Assembly (NCBI RefSeq): GCF_036417845.1 | Contig: NC_089994.1 | Span: 12,790,001-12,854,000, forward strand | Reading direction: 5' to 3' | Length of the DNA: 64,000 bases | From: Apteryx mantelli | Taxonomy: Eukaryota; Chordata; Aves; Apterygiformes; Apterygidae | Shown: in pieces, positions 25,401 to 32,700 of the stretch | Layout: every line of letters begins with the position of its first letter | How positions within the stretch are numbered: the first letter of the stretch is position 1 | The notes under the pieces: generated by a model | Database searches by the model: none | What the model was told of the DNA's origin: nothing | Seen by the model: the letters and a program-made list of their open reading frames with translations, nothing else | Translations under genes and position numbers: made by a program

Positions 25401-25557
25401 ACACCAGCAGCTCCACACGGCTATTCCCACCTCCACCTCCTCCTCCTCCACCTCCTCCGGGGGGCCCAGGGACCGCTCCCCCGCCTGACAACAACATTAG
25501 GGGCGGCGGGCCTGCTTCTTCTGCAGTCCGTCGAGAACCCCCGACCCCTCCGTACAT
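1056..25557 (-). CDS. SFSWAP: SFSWAP, splicing factor SWAP (suppressor of white-apricot homologue), 5' twelve coding exons, C-terminus off the left edge
   Basis: This is a nuclear regulator of alternative splicing, known to control its own pre-mRNA and other transcripts. Twelve exons, all with GT-AG borders, join without a frame break: 25295-25557, 22736-22905, 22033-22170, 18492-18577, 14210-14435, 13630-13745, 12623-12758, 8046-8283, 7569-7700, 7085-7178, 4665-4842 and 1056-1289 (2,011 nt, 670 codons plus one base). By residue: Gly-rich N-terminus 1-47; DRY_EERY domain about 48-180, with D87-R88-Y89 and E127-E128-R129-Y130 visible; SURP1 about 227-272; D8 run 304-311; Pro-rich linker about 399-442; second Pro run 468-471; SURP2 about 477-523; acidic/Lys-rich tail to 670. 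The ATG at 25557 is the first in its frame and gives M-Y-G, as I recall for human SFSWAP. The last exons, with the expected RS domain, are outside the window. Identity is very secure from the family-specific SURP and DRY_EERY sequence. Confidence 0.97.
1681..1742. repeat. A24 run followed by CAA/AAC repeat
   Basis: A 24-base A run is followed by AAAAAAGCAAAGC and a short CAA trinucleotide repeat. It could be a simple repeat or the worn tail of an old retroposed element; no element body is recognised beside it. Confidence 0.8.
3580..3601. repeat. A22 homopolymer
   Basis: An uninterrupted run of 22 A on the plus strand, about 90 bases to the left of the GC-richer patch. In the SFSWAP transcript it is a U22 tract, far from any splice acceptor. 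Confidence 0.85.
3690..3960. other. Unclassified GC-richer patch with repeated CTGCAG, possible old insertion
   Basis: Within AT-rich intron 11 this patch is clearly richer in G and C and has four CTGCAG hexamers in about 70 bases (near 3763-3830). Purine-rich words such as gaaactgcag recur. It is open in two plus-strand frames (3615-3896 and 3718-3927), but the translations resemble no protein I know. It may be part of a degraded retroelement or LTR; I cannot name a family. Confidence 0.3.
4665..4842 (-). CDS. SFSWAP: SFSWAP exon 11 (residues 534-592)
   Basis: Acceptor gtttgaaaag|GGAGTA and donor GTGAAAG|GTATGT. It encodes a fast-evolving acidic, Ser/Thr/Pro-rich segment beginning [11 protein letters not shown] and ending [11 protein letters not shown]. 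Only the last part is clearly conserved. The phase fits exactly between exons 10 and 12 (enters at 0, leaves one base), which supports the call despite weak conservation in the middle. The acceptor's pyrimidine tract is interrupted by purines. Confidence 0.9.
4843..7084 (-). other. SFSWAP: SFSWAP intron 10 (2,242 nt)
   Basis: AT-rich intron between SURP2 and the acidic segment. I see no recognisable repeat, RNA gene or extra exon in it. Confidence 0.8.
7085..7178 (-). CDS. SFSWAP: SFSWAP exon 10, second half of SURP2 (residues 502-533)
   Basis: Acceptor tcttaacag|GTTTGA and donor TCTCAG|GTACAC. It encodes [20 protein letters not shown] and FFLQKE, completing SURP2 (about 477-523). The exon is 94 nt and ends in phase 0. 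The motif FLxPWHxYNxYYEFKK is typical of this SURP copy. Confidence 0.97.
7179..7568 (-). other. SFSWAP: SFSWAP intron 9 (390 nt) with UG repeat
   Basis: A short intron that separates the two exons encoding SURP2. It carries a (CA)22 microsatellite on the plus strand, read as UG repeats in the transcript about 120-165 nt after the donor. Confidence 0.9.
7406..7450. repeat. (CA)n microsatellite, 45 bp, uninterrupted
   Basis: CA repeats run without interruption from 7406 to 7450 (22.5 units). In SFSWAP pre-mRNA this is a (UG)22 tract in intron 9. A shorter (AC)10 run occurs at 17056-17075 in intron 4. Confidence 0.97.
7569..7700 (-). CDS. SFSWAP: SFSWAP exon 9, first half of SURP2 (residues 458-501)
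   Basis: Acceptor atgttttcag|CACAAT and donor CTTAG|GTAAGA. It encodes [20 protein letters not shown], then [18 protein letters not shown], which is the first helix region of the second SURP module. Its last codon (Arg502) is split with exon 10. The exon is 132 nt, a multiple of three, so its loss would keep frame but destroy SURP2. Confidence 0.96.
7701..8045 (-). other. SFSWAP: SFSWAP intron 8 (345 nt)
   Basis: A short AT-rich intron with canonical ends. Nothing else is recognised in it. Confidence 0.88.
8046..8283 (-). CDS. SFSWAP: SFSWAP exon 8, proline-rich linker (residues 379-457)
   Basis: Acceptor tttttcatag|CAACCG and donor ACAAG|GTACCG. It encodes [19 protein letters not shown], two proline clusters (four and five prolines) and a long Ser/Thr stretch. 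The tyrosine and proline content and the lack of charge suggest a flexible linker between the SURP domains. The GC content is higher than in the flanking introns. Confidence 0.95.
8284..12622 (-). other. SFSWAP: SFSWAP intron 7 (4,339 nt)
   Basis: The longest complete intron here and strongly AT-rich. It holds T runs near 9562-9576 and 10551-10565, A-rich sequence just after 8284, and an imperfect palindrome near 8732-8763. I found no coding exon, SINE or convincing snoRNA. Confidence 0.82.
12623..12758 (-). CDS. SFSWAP: SFSWAP exon 7 (residues 334-378)
   Basis: Acceptor attcttgcag|CCTTTG and donor CTGATT|GTAAGT. It encodes [19 protein letters not shown], a conserved segment after the acidic run, followed by a Ser/Thr/Gln-rich linker ending VEYSSD. 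The length is 136 nt and it passes one base to exon 8. Confidence 0.94.
12759..13629 (-). other. SFSWAP: SFSWAP intron 6 (871 nt)
   Basis: AT-rich intron with canonical ends. Nothing else is recognised apart from a short (AAAC)n-like run near 13508-13527. Confidence 0.85.
13630..13745 (-). CDS. SFSWAP: SFSWAP exon 6, acidic D8 run (residues 295-333)
   Basis: Acceptor ttatttag|ATTCAA and donor ATGAAG|GTACTC. It encodes HSKVKSEEE, eight aspartates (304-311), then [14 protein letters not shown]. The Asp run is almost all GAT codons (one GAC), so it is a coding trinucleotide repeat that could vary in length. The junctions fit in phase with both neighbours. Confidence 0.94.
13746..14209 (-). other. 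SFSWAP: SFSWAP intron 5 (464 nt)
   Basis: A short intron between the SURP1 exon and the D8 exon. Nothing else is recognised. Confidence 0.87.
14210..14435 (-). CDS. SFSWAP: SFSWAP exon 5, SURP1 domain (residues 220-294)
   Basis: Acceptor ctcccacag|CCACCA and donor AAAAAC|GTAAGT. It encodes the whole first SURP (SWAP) module at residues about 227-272: [30 protein letters not shown]. The SURP fold is a small helical module found in splicing factors such as SF3A1, where it contacts partner proteins. The exon ends in a Lys/Glu-rich stretch. Confidence 0.97.
14436..18491 (-). other. SFSWAP: SFSWAP intron 4 (4,056 nt)
   Basis: A long AT-rich intron upstream of SURP1. It has a short (AC)10 run at 17056-17075 followed by CT-rich sequence. 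No further exon, SINE or RNA gene is recognised. Confidence 0.82.
18492..18577 (-). CDS. SFSWAP: SFSWAP exon 4 (residues 191-219)
   Basis: Acceptor ttcttgtag|AAACAG and strong donor TTG|GTAAGT. It encodes an acidic linker ([13 protein letters not shown], then NVPSDVEL) leading into SURP1. The exon is 86 nt and ends in phase 0. Confidence 0.94.
18578..22032 (-). other. SFSWAP: SFSWAP intron 3 (3,455 nt)
   Basis: AT-rich intron with an A-rich tract at 20192-20238 and a T run at about 19970-19981. If retained, translation would stop almost at once: exon 3 followed by the intron reads CAG AGA GGT AAG AGG TAA. No other feature is recognised. Confidence 0.85.
20192..20238. repeat. A20 run followed by GA8-9 units
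   Basis: An A-rich low-complexity tract: 20 A, then G separated by eight, nine and four A. It lies in SFSWAP intron 3. Confidence 0.9.
22033..22170 (-). CDS. SFSWAP: SFSWAP exon 3 (residues 145-190)
   Basis: Acceptor gttcaag|AGGAGG and donor GAGAG|GTAAGAG. It encodes the end of the DRY_EERY region ([15 protein letters not shown], then [15 protein letters not shown]). It is 138 nt, a multiple of three, so skipping it would keep the frame. A second possible donor (GAG|GTAAAC) lies 7 nt downstream of the main one. Confidence 0.95.
22171..22735 (-). other. SFSWAP: SFSWAP intron 2 (565 nt)
   Basis: A short intron. If retained, it reads on in frame from Gln144 and stops at TAG 22709-22707, so it acts as a truncating sequence. 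A U17 tract in the transcript (A run at 22226-22242) lies 56-72 nt before the exon 3 acceptor. From published work on this family, introns near the 5' end of the gene are retained when SWAP protein is abundant. Confidence 0.9.
22736..22905 (-). CDS. SFSWAP: SFSWAP exon 2 (residues 88-144)
   Basis: Acceptor tgcag|GTATG and donor CAAG|GTATTG. The exon encodes the centre of the DRY_EERY domain: [19 protein letters not shown] at its start and DEERY at residues 126-130, followed by an acidic segment LLEEEARQ. It is a 170-nt exon that enters with two carried bases and leaves one. No long open frame reveals this exon; it was found by homology and confirmed by splice phase. Confidence 0.95.
22906..25294 (-). 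other. SFSWAP: SFSWAP intron 1 (2,389 nt)
   Basis: The first intron starts with the weak donor GTCGGT and, if retained, stops in frame at 25248-25246, about 15 codons past the junction. The first few hundred bases after exon 1 (about 24,900-25,260) are richer in G and C, as expected at the edge of a CpG island. No separate exon is recognised. Confidence 0.9.
25295..25557 (-). CDS. SFSWAP: SFSWAP exon 1, coding part (residues 1-87 plus 2 nt)
   Basis: The start is the ATG at 25557-25555. The reading frame upstream is open but has no ATG back to 25599. The exon encodes a low-complexity N-terminus with 11 consecutive glycines (residues 34-44), then the start of the DRY_EERY domain ([17 protein letters not shown] and HLIPWMGD are visible). 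The exon ends AG|GTCGGT, a poor match to the donor consensus at +3 and +4. The junction is still certain, because joining AG to the first G of exon 2 restores the conserved Asp-Arg-Tyr. The 5' UTR lies within the CpG island; its transcription start cannot be read from sequence alone. Confidence 0.95.
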
Positions 25558-25641
25558 CACCAGAGGATGCAACGAGGAGGAGGAAACTCGCAGTAACAAC
25601 GACTGTCCGAGAAGCGAGTCCCCCTAAAGGCCGGGGCCGCG

Positions 25642-25677
25642 CTAAACTCCCCAGCTCCAGAGCAACACAGTCGCCAT
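25642..25677 (-). other. Short upstream ORF (11 codons plus stop) ahead of SFSWAP
   Basis: On the SFSWAP strand, ATG 25677-25675 is followed by ten sense codons and TAG at 25644-25642, ending 84 nt before the main ATG. Its context (GTGATGG: G at -3 and G at +4) is stronger than that of the main ATG (G at -3, T at +4). It counts as a uORF only if transcription starts upstream of 25677. Confidence 0.45.
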
Positions 25678-25698
25678 CACCCGAAACAAAATGGCGAC
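25670..25698. promoter_or_regulatory. Head-to-head ATGGCG (YY1-type) inverted repeat
   Basis: Eight-base arms gtcgccat (25670-25677) and atggcgac (25691-25698) face each other across 13 bases. Each contains the ATGGCG core of the YY1 site often found just after the start of TATA-less promoters. The right copy (aaaatggcgac) matches the extended motif best. One copy faces each strand, which suggests divergent initiation. Confidence 0.6.
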
Positions 25699-25991
25699 GC
25701 TTCCGCTTCCGCTAGGAGAGTAAACGGCACCCGGGTTTCCGGTAGTTAGCAGATTCGCCTAACGCTTCAGGAAAACAAATATAAAATAAAATGAAAACGC
25801 AGAGAAAAGCGGATTTATGTTGTCGCTGGCGGCTGAGCGAGGGTATTTGGGCGGCATGTGGTGAGCAACTGTCTGGCAGGCGGGGGGGGGAGCAGGACGC
25901 CCCGGCAGTGGTGAAAGTGCGCAGGGCAAGCGGAAGGCTGGGGTGCGCGTGGAGGGCCGGGGCGGGGGCTGCTGGCGCCCGAGGCGGCCCA

Positions 25992-26012
25992 GGGCGGGGC
26001 GGGGCGCTCGGG
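25992..26012 (+). other. G-quadruplex-forming sequence in the CpG island
   Basis: Four G runs (GGG, GGGG, GGGG, GGG) are separated by loops of one to five bases on the plus strand, about 440 bp upstream of the SFSWAP ATG. A nine-G run lies at 25882-25890. Such runs are common in CpG-island promoters. Confidence 0.55.
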
Positions 26013-26130
26013 CCCGGCGGCGGTTAGCGGCTCGTCACGGCGCCAGGTGGCGGCCGAAGCGGTCGCTGTGGGAGCCCTGCGCGGGCGGGGGGGCGGACGG
26101 GCTCGCCTAATGCGGGGTTTAGGCTTAAAA

Positions 26131-26790
26131 AGGCGAGTGACGCAGTGCGCCGAGGTCCTCAGGGCACCCCAGCGAGCCTGCCCCCAGGGAAGGAGGAGCT
26201 GATAGGGCTAACCTGAAATGAAGAGACTGACCAGTGCAGGGCTAGGCAGAAAAAACGCGGTGGAGTTGGCAGCTCTCGAAAGGAGAAGAGTTGTTGCGGG
26301 ACTTTACTGGAGAAAAGTAAAGCAGGAAGCCAGAGGTGGTGTCCACTTAAGGCTCTGCGTGGGAAGTTCAAGGGGAGAGTGGGTCTGGGAACCAAAGTTG
26401 GAAGGGAAAAGATTGAGGAGTAGGGGAAGACTTTTCTAGAAAGGGAATTGGTTAGATGGCTTTGCTAAAACTATGTAATCTAGACTGAGCCTATAGAGCC
26501 CATAGGGGCAAGAAGCCATCTAAAATGTGTTCTGATGGAGAACAGTCTTACAAGAGATAAGAGGGGAGAAAAATGAATGTCCTGAAGTCAACAAATATAT
26601 ATCCAAGAAACAAGCTTCATGATGAATGTGTGGAAATCTTCAGTAATCTGCTTGCTTCAAAGCCTTCAGTGAACAAATCTGCTAATGGTAGATGCTTCTG
26701 ACTCATCTGTGTTCCTAATTTTTAAAAATATTGACTGAGCTGTTTCAAAGAAGAGAGATGTTCCAAATATAATGCTAACCTTTGAAAAAC
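26131..26790. other. Upstream flank of SFSWAP, no gene recognised
   Basis: Composition falls from the CpG island to AT-rich sequence. A TTAAAAAGG stretch near 26125-26133 followed by tgacgca could be promoter elements for a plus-strand divergent RNA, but I see no conserved coding exon. Open frames here look like by-products of base composition. Confidence 0.5.
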
Positions 26791-27775
26791 ATAGATTATG
26801 TACATGCATATCAAGGAGTGATTAAGAACAGCCTTGAAGATTGTGGAGCAGCTTGATACCACCTGGGAAACATTCAGAATAAAGAAAGGAACAGGAAAAA
26901 ACAGTAGGAAGTACTCCAAGAAAAAAAATTAACAGCTCTTGATGGGGAGTATAAGAAAGCAATTAAATATTGATATGTAGCAAGGATTTGGTGACTTTTG
27001 TAAGGCCAGTGTTAATGAAAATGATTCAGCCAAAAGATAGAGCAAGAACCCGTCAAATAAGTATGGCATAAAAATGGCTCCATGCAGCTGAAGTGGCAGT
27101 GTAATAGGATAGCTTCAGAACATTTTGCTAGGATATCAGCATTTGAGACAAGGATATGAACTGTGTATGAGTCAGATAAAGGACAAAAATGGAAATCTTA
27201 GTTACAAAGAATGCAATTACAGAAAGATGGAGAGAGTATTTTAATGAGTTCTTTAATGGTGAAATGGATAAAGGTGAACAAACAGCAATTTTCCAGCTAG
27301 CTGAGCTGTTTGTAGAAGAACCAAGAGATGATTCAGAACACCCAGGAACAATAAAGCACCAGGTGTTGATAATGTTCTTACTGAATTATCAAGAATGGGG
27401 GGGGGAGGGATAAGCTAACTACAAGACTTTAAAAAACTAATTTGTGTTAGTTTGGTGATTTGAAAATAACCTAAAGAAATGGAAGAGGGAAACCATGTGT
27501 CTAGTTCTGAAAAAGGGGACAAAATGAAACTTGAGGCCTGTAGTAGCATCTTATTGCTTACTGCAGCATGTGATATTCTAGCCTATATGTTACTATATAA
27601 CTAGTTTGCAATCAGGAAAGGAGTTGAGAGAGGTTTCTGGAAGAACTACTGTACATCACTTTCAAATTATTGATTACCTAAGAAAAATAAATAGGAACAT
27701 GACCAGACTACATATGATGAGCCTTAGTGTATTTAAGAAAGCACATGATAGTGCATTATGAATTTGCACAGTAAT
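26790..27775 (+). mobile_element. Decayed RTE-like non-LTR retrotransposon (LINE) fragment
   Basis: Plus-strand conceptual translation, with several frame changes and stops, gives the landmarks of a LINE reverse transcriptase in the right order: IKDKNGN then ITERWREYFNEFFNGE (about 27180-27265), NNKAPGVDNVLTEL (about 27348-27390), a WKRE...KKGDKMKLEACSSILLLT block (about 27480-27560), and FKKAHDS matching the RT catalytic-block A (D/F-KKAFDS type, about 27730-27755). The fragment ends soon after, so the rest of the RT, including the expected YADD box, is missing. The order and wording are closest to RTE/BovB-type elements. It is an inactive relic. Confidence 0.7.
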
Positions 27776-29240
27776 CAAAAAGCACTCCCCTCATCTCTTC
27801 CTCTGGGTAGTTCCCTACCCCCTCACCCCAATTTATAAGAAAGTAAAGTTTATTTCATTTGTATTTTTTGTTCTAGTGTATGTCATCGTTGGGAAGGAAA
27901 ATGAGATAATCATACTACAGGATTTTTTTTTTTTTACCACATTTAAAGACATGTCTAACTAATATCTGCTAGTAAGAAAAAATACTCTGAAATGACTATA
28001 AACTTCTGGTTTAGGGCCTTTATATGGTAAACCGCCCATGTTGGTTCAGATCTTTAATCAGCCCCAGTTGGCCTGACTGTGTTGAAGAGTAGTTAGCTAT
28101 GAGGGGAGAAGATTACCAAATGAGTAATCTGTCCCTCTCTCTTTTTCTATTTTCTTTTTGTAGTCGGTAGGAAAGCAAGTAAAAATAAGTCTTTTTTTCC
28201 TATGCCGATACCAGGCTTTTTTCTCTTTAATAATAGAGCTGTAGCTTTGTGCTTTACCTTTAGCTGAAAGTGGAGAAAAACATTTTTTTTTTCTCTGTTC
28301 TTAAGTAGGTCTGAAAGAAGAGCATGTTGTGCTGATTCTAAAGAAAGAAAAATACCATTTGCATCATGTTTTGTCCTTCAGCGATAAAAAGAAATTTTCA
28401 GCATAGCAAAAGAACAGATCAAATGTTATTCCAGATTTACAGGAGAAAAGAAATCACAAGTTACAGAGTTGGAGACCCTACAGAAAACAAAGCAAAGGAG
28501 AGGTAAGCAGCTCTGTACAGAAACTTGCAATTTTTCAATAAGTAAGAAACTGTCATTTTTGGGATGGGAATTGGTATAGATTCCAAGAATGGACTTAGAT
28601 TCTTCTATATTGGTTATAAGGGGACAAAACTATATGAAAAAGCTACTGTAAAAGATTTTATTGGTCAACACGTGAATGGTGCTTTCTGTAGTAAAAATGG
28701 AAAGCTTGTGCTTCACTATACTAATCTTGACATTGGCACTCTTTTAGAGTAGGTCTGTTATTTTTGTAGAAAATGCCATGCTCAGAAGATCTTAGCTCCA
28801 GCCTGACTAAGGAAAGTGAACGTAAGGGTGTTTTTCTTCTTGGTCACCATTTGTTCATTACAAGACTTGGCATGAGCCTGCACTGACTTCCTTATTCTCC
28901 CTCAGTGGTATTTTGTAAGAGTAGAGCTGCAGTGTCCTTTAGGGAAGGATGCACAGAATCTGTGAGGTTTACTTGAATACTAAAATTGTACATAATTACT
29001 CTCTTAAAGAAGATGGCTCTCTAAATTCTCATGATTTTGAGTAGGTTTTATTGTTACTTTTGCCATTACAGTAGGATCCACATATAAAACATTTGGTAGT
29101 TCTCCTTGGACTCGCATTTTAAATACAGAATTGCTGTAACATAGTAGCTAGATAAACAACTTATGGATACGTTAATGACCACAGTATGTAACTGACTGCA
29201 TTAATGATTGGGTACCAAGTAGTGGTTGAGGATTTCCAGC

Positions 29241-29262
29241 TTTTTTTTTTTTTTTTTTTTTT
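29241..29262. repeat. T22 homopolymer
   Basis: An uninterrupted run of 22 T on the plus strand in intergenic sequence. It could be the tail of a minus-strand retroposed copy, but no body is recognised to its right. Confidence 0.9.
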
Positions 29263-29733
29263 AAGTTATAAGCTTGCTGCAGTTCATAGTTTAGTTGCTC
29301 ACTTTATTTCCAGAGTTACTTACCTCTAGTATGAATTGTATAGAGCTTCTATTTATCTTTCCAAAAAAAAAAAGAAAAAGGGGGAGGTGGGGGGGAATCA
29401 CCTGTCTTTTTAACACATTGATTTAATTTATTGACTACCTTTCTTTTTCTGGCAATTTACACAGATAAACCATGTATCCTTTGGTGGATTTTTGTGTGTG
29501 TGTATTGCATAGCCTGCCAATTCTATGACTAACTTATCTGGTTACTTTATTTTGGGCAAACTGCTTCTTTCATGATGGTGGTCACAAGAAAAAAAAAAAA
29601 GATGTGCTTAAATATAAACAGAAAGCAGTTTACACTAATGCAAAAAAAAAAAGTATCCAGAAAAAGATTGTATTTTTTTTCCAAGATGTTTCCCTTAGGA
29701 ATGTCCATCAGGTTCCATCAGGTAGACCTTCTT

Positions 29734-29755
29734 GCTGAACTATATATAGTTCAGC
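29734..29755. repeat. Perfect 22-bp palindrome
   Basis: The half-site gctgaactata is followed immediately by its exact reverse complement, with no spacer. Just to the left lie two copies of the word ccatcaggt (about 29705-29723). Confidence 0.9.
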
Positions 29756-32700
29756 TATAAACTGTCATAATTCGGTTGAAGTTTCAATTCCTGTCGTTTT
29801 GATGGAGTAGAGCTTATGATGCTGATGATGACAAAATACTATAAATGTAGATGAGGTTGTCCCTTATTTTCTTCCATTTACTTTATTTTTTCTGTATTCA
29901 AAAATATTTTCACTGTTGTATTATAAAAGTTATTTAATTAATGTGCTTGAGAAGGGTAAATTAAAGCTTATGAGTCGTACTAACAGTCAATGTTGAATTT
30001 GCTCCTGAATTCCCTTATATCAGTAACTTCGTTTTTTTCCTGTTTTTCTCCAAAAAGTGCTTGTCTATGAGACTTTTCAGCTAAAATCTGTATAATGTAA
30101 GCAATTTCTGTTACTGTGCAAAAGATTCTTAGAGCAAATGAAATAGCTTTAAAATAAATTCAGTTTATAATTAACCAAATTGTTTACATTCAGCTTTCAT
30201 CTCTTAGATTTGATTTTGTTGTTACTAGGGAAACCCATGGCATTTGCATTTTGGCATAAGTTCCATACAGACTGTATTATGGTTTTGTGTGCAAAACAGT
30301 ATCGTGGATAGTAATGTACATTCTAAGGGTTTGGGGGGAGTTTCCTCTTTTTTTAGTAATGCTCTGACATCGGATAAAGTAATCAAAATGAACAGCTGCT
30401 TTGTATGTAATACTGATGTATTTAAGGGGAGCCTTCAAAGTTGGTGGTATATCTGTCTTACCTCAAGAAAGTTTTGCATTAAGTTCTTTGTGCAACAAAG
30501 CAGCCAACTCTGTGTTGCAATCTGGTCAATAGTACTTATCCCTCTTGATTAAGAAAAATCCCCTCTGCAAAAGAAGAGGAGGTCATAGCTCGGCAGGTTT
30601 AGTATATTCAGATAATAAACTTATTTTTCTTATGAGCAAATTTTGTTTTGGGATGTAGGTTAATCAGTGGTTAATAGGCAGTACCATTTGTCTAACGGTG
30701 TGATAGCATTCTTAATTAAACCTTGGAAATCTCACTTCATACATGAGGAAATAGTTTTTTCTTTTTTTTTTGTGCTTTGCATCATTGAAAGTATATGAAT
30801 ATCAGAAGGAAAGGTCAAAGTCTGCCTTCATGTAACTGTGTATTAAAGCCACTGTTATTTATTTGTATTAGTGGCATGCCTAAGGAACCCAAGAGAGATT
30901 CATCTGCCTCAATGGATTGTGAGGACATATTTATTACTAATAACAACAAAGAAATAGAAATTATTAATGGTTTTCATTTTATATGATAAAATGAACATCA
31001 AAGCTAGGGACAGGCTTAGTTGCAAACTTCATGGTTCTGGCAATTCTTGTTGCAAATGAAGTAAATGTTGATCTTCAGCCACTGCTTTTCTGAGGCTTTT
31101 TTTTTTTCTTTTATGGAGGCGGGGGGACATTGGATGGTGATCTTGTTTGATTTTTAGTGCTGGCATTTGAATGTTAATAAACTTGCTTCATTGGTTCCTT
31201 TAATCCATAAAGAAGAGAGACATGAATGTGTGGAGAAGAAAAATTACTATTTTTCCCCCCTTTGTTGGCATACTGTCTGCAAACTGATCAGAATATCCTT
31301 TACTATCTTTGTGGATTTTTTTTTTTGCCTCACAGTTACTTTCTAATTCCTGTGAATGTTCACAAATAGCAATTTGTTAATTCTTTTAATCCATCTGTGC
31401 AGTGAGTCATCGGCTTGCTAGACTGCTGTTCGCATCAGTGGGGGTTTTATTGATCTGTAATGGAAAGCAGAACATTAAGTCCACATCATAGGATGTGAGC
31501 CTAGAATACAATCATTTGCTTAGTTTCTATGGAGAATTAAAGTTTGAGTAGGTTAAACTGTAATGTTTATTGTTGTCAAACAGAAATCAGCATTTCCCCA
31601 CCTTTGTGTGGGGGATAAGTGGGGAGATGTTGTCTTGTGAAAGGTTTACATCCAGAATTGCTGCTGGAGTCTACCTGCACTGTGATAAGAACTGGCACAT
31701 GAACAGTTTGCCTAACAAGCCTGTAGGCAGTAATCTTGCTTCTAAGTCCTTGACAGTGTCTGTGAAATGATGAAGTCATATGAACTTCAGAGTAAAGGTT
31801 TATGTTTGTTTGAGGTCCCTAATACGCAACTGTTGTAACAACGTGCTAGTTCATACATACTTTTGTATTGGATCTTACTGCTGCATTGTTTAATGTCTGA
31901 AGTCTAAAACATTTTAAAAATGCTGTTTGAAATCAACATTCCTTTGAGTCAGAATATAACTTCAAGAAATTGTAGCTTTTGGGTAGACAGCTTACAAATC
32001 AAAGCGGACTGCAATTGCACATGTCAAGTTATGTGGCTGAGTAAGAGCTTGTCAGAAGTGTGAAAACAGTCCCTGATAGATACGTTAACCCAGTGTCAGA
32101 TGGCACAGTTGGGCAATATACTGCATGCTGTTGCTTATGGCTCTCTGCATCTTGCAGTTGCCTATTGTGCAGAGGAGAAGATCTCCTGCAGCACTGTCTT
32201 CTGTAAGGCTGTATGATTCACAAAGATATCAAATATGAGGCCTGAGGGCCTCGTATTGATATTGACAGTTTGAGTAATCAAATCAGTTAATTTTTTTTCC
32301 CTAAGGGTTCACATTTCCCTGTCAGAAAGTCCTTAGGTTTCTCCTTCAGTGATCGATGTTTGGTTTCTAAATGTCTCAAGTGTGAAGTGTTTCATACTCA
32401 ACAGCTGGTGCTTTCAGTGCATGCTATGCACTTTGGCTTCAAATCAGTCAGTGTAGAATTTGTCACTGTCTTCCTCTGCTTTTTCTCTGGTGCAGCTTGT
32501 CATTGTCCCTTGCACACAAGTCTTGCCTTTCCCATTCACAGTTTGACTGGGATCAAGTAAGAAACTTGAAGCCCTGTGGAGTTGTCATACCTTTGTAAGG
32601 GATCTGCTGGGATAAATTATTAGTGCTTCCATAATGGCAAATTCTAAGACTTGAATTAAAAAAAAGGAGAGGGAGGGAACTCAGTGCCACTGTTCATTGA

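Larger units (their letters stand above)
25420..26130. promoter_or_regulatory. CpG-island promoter of SFSWAP, probably bidirectional
   Basis: GC content and CpG density rise sharply here, against a strongly AT-rich window. The segment covers the SFSWAP start codon, 5' UTR and upstream flank. On the minus strand, just upstream of the ATG, are repeated GGAAGC cores (ETS-like, 25699-25711) and a TTTCCGG element near 25735-25741. There is no clear TATA box for the minus-strand transcript, as expected for a housekeeping splicing-factor gene. The exact start site is not visible. Confidence 0.85.

Noticed and set aside
25791..26439. Plus-strand Gly/Ala/Arg-rich frames in the CpG island and its flank
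   Set aside because: Composition-driven open frames of a CpG island; no homology to any known protein.
29241..29262. T22 run as the tail of a processed pseudogene
   Set aside because: No coding or RNA-like body adjoins it on the expected side, so it is kept only as a simple repeat.
30244..30552. 102-codon plus-strand frame in intergenic sequence
   Set aside because: No homology, and it sits alone in AT-rich DNA without splice or promoter context.
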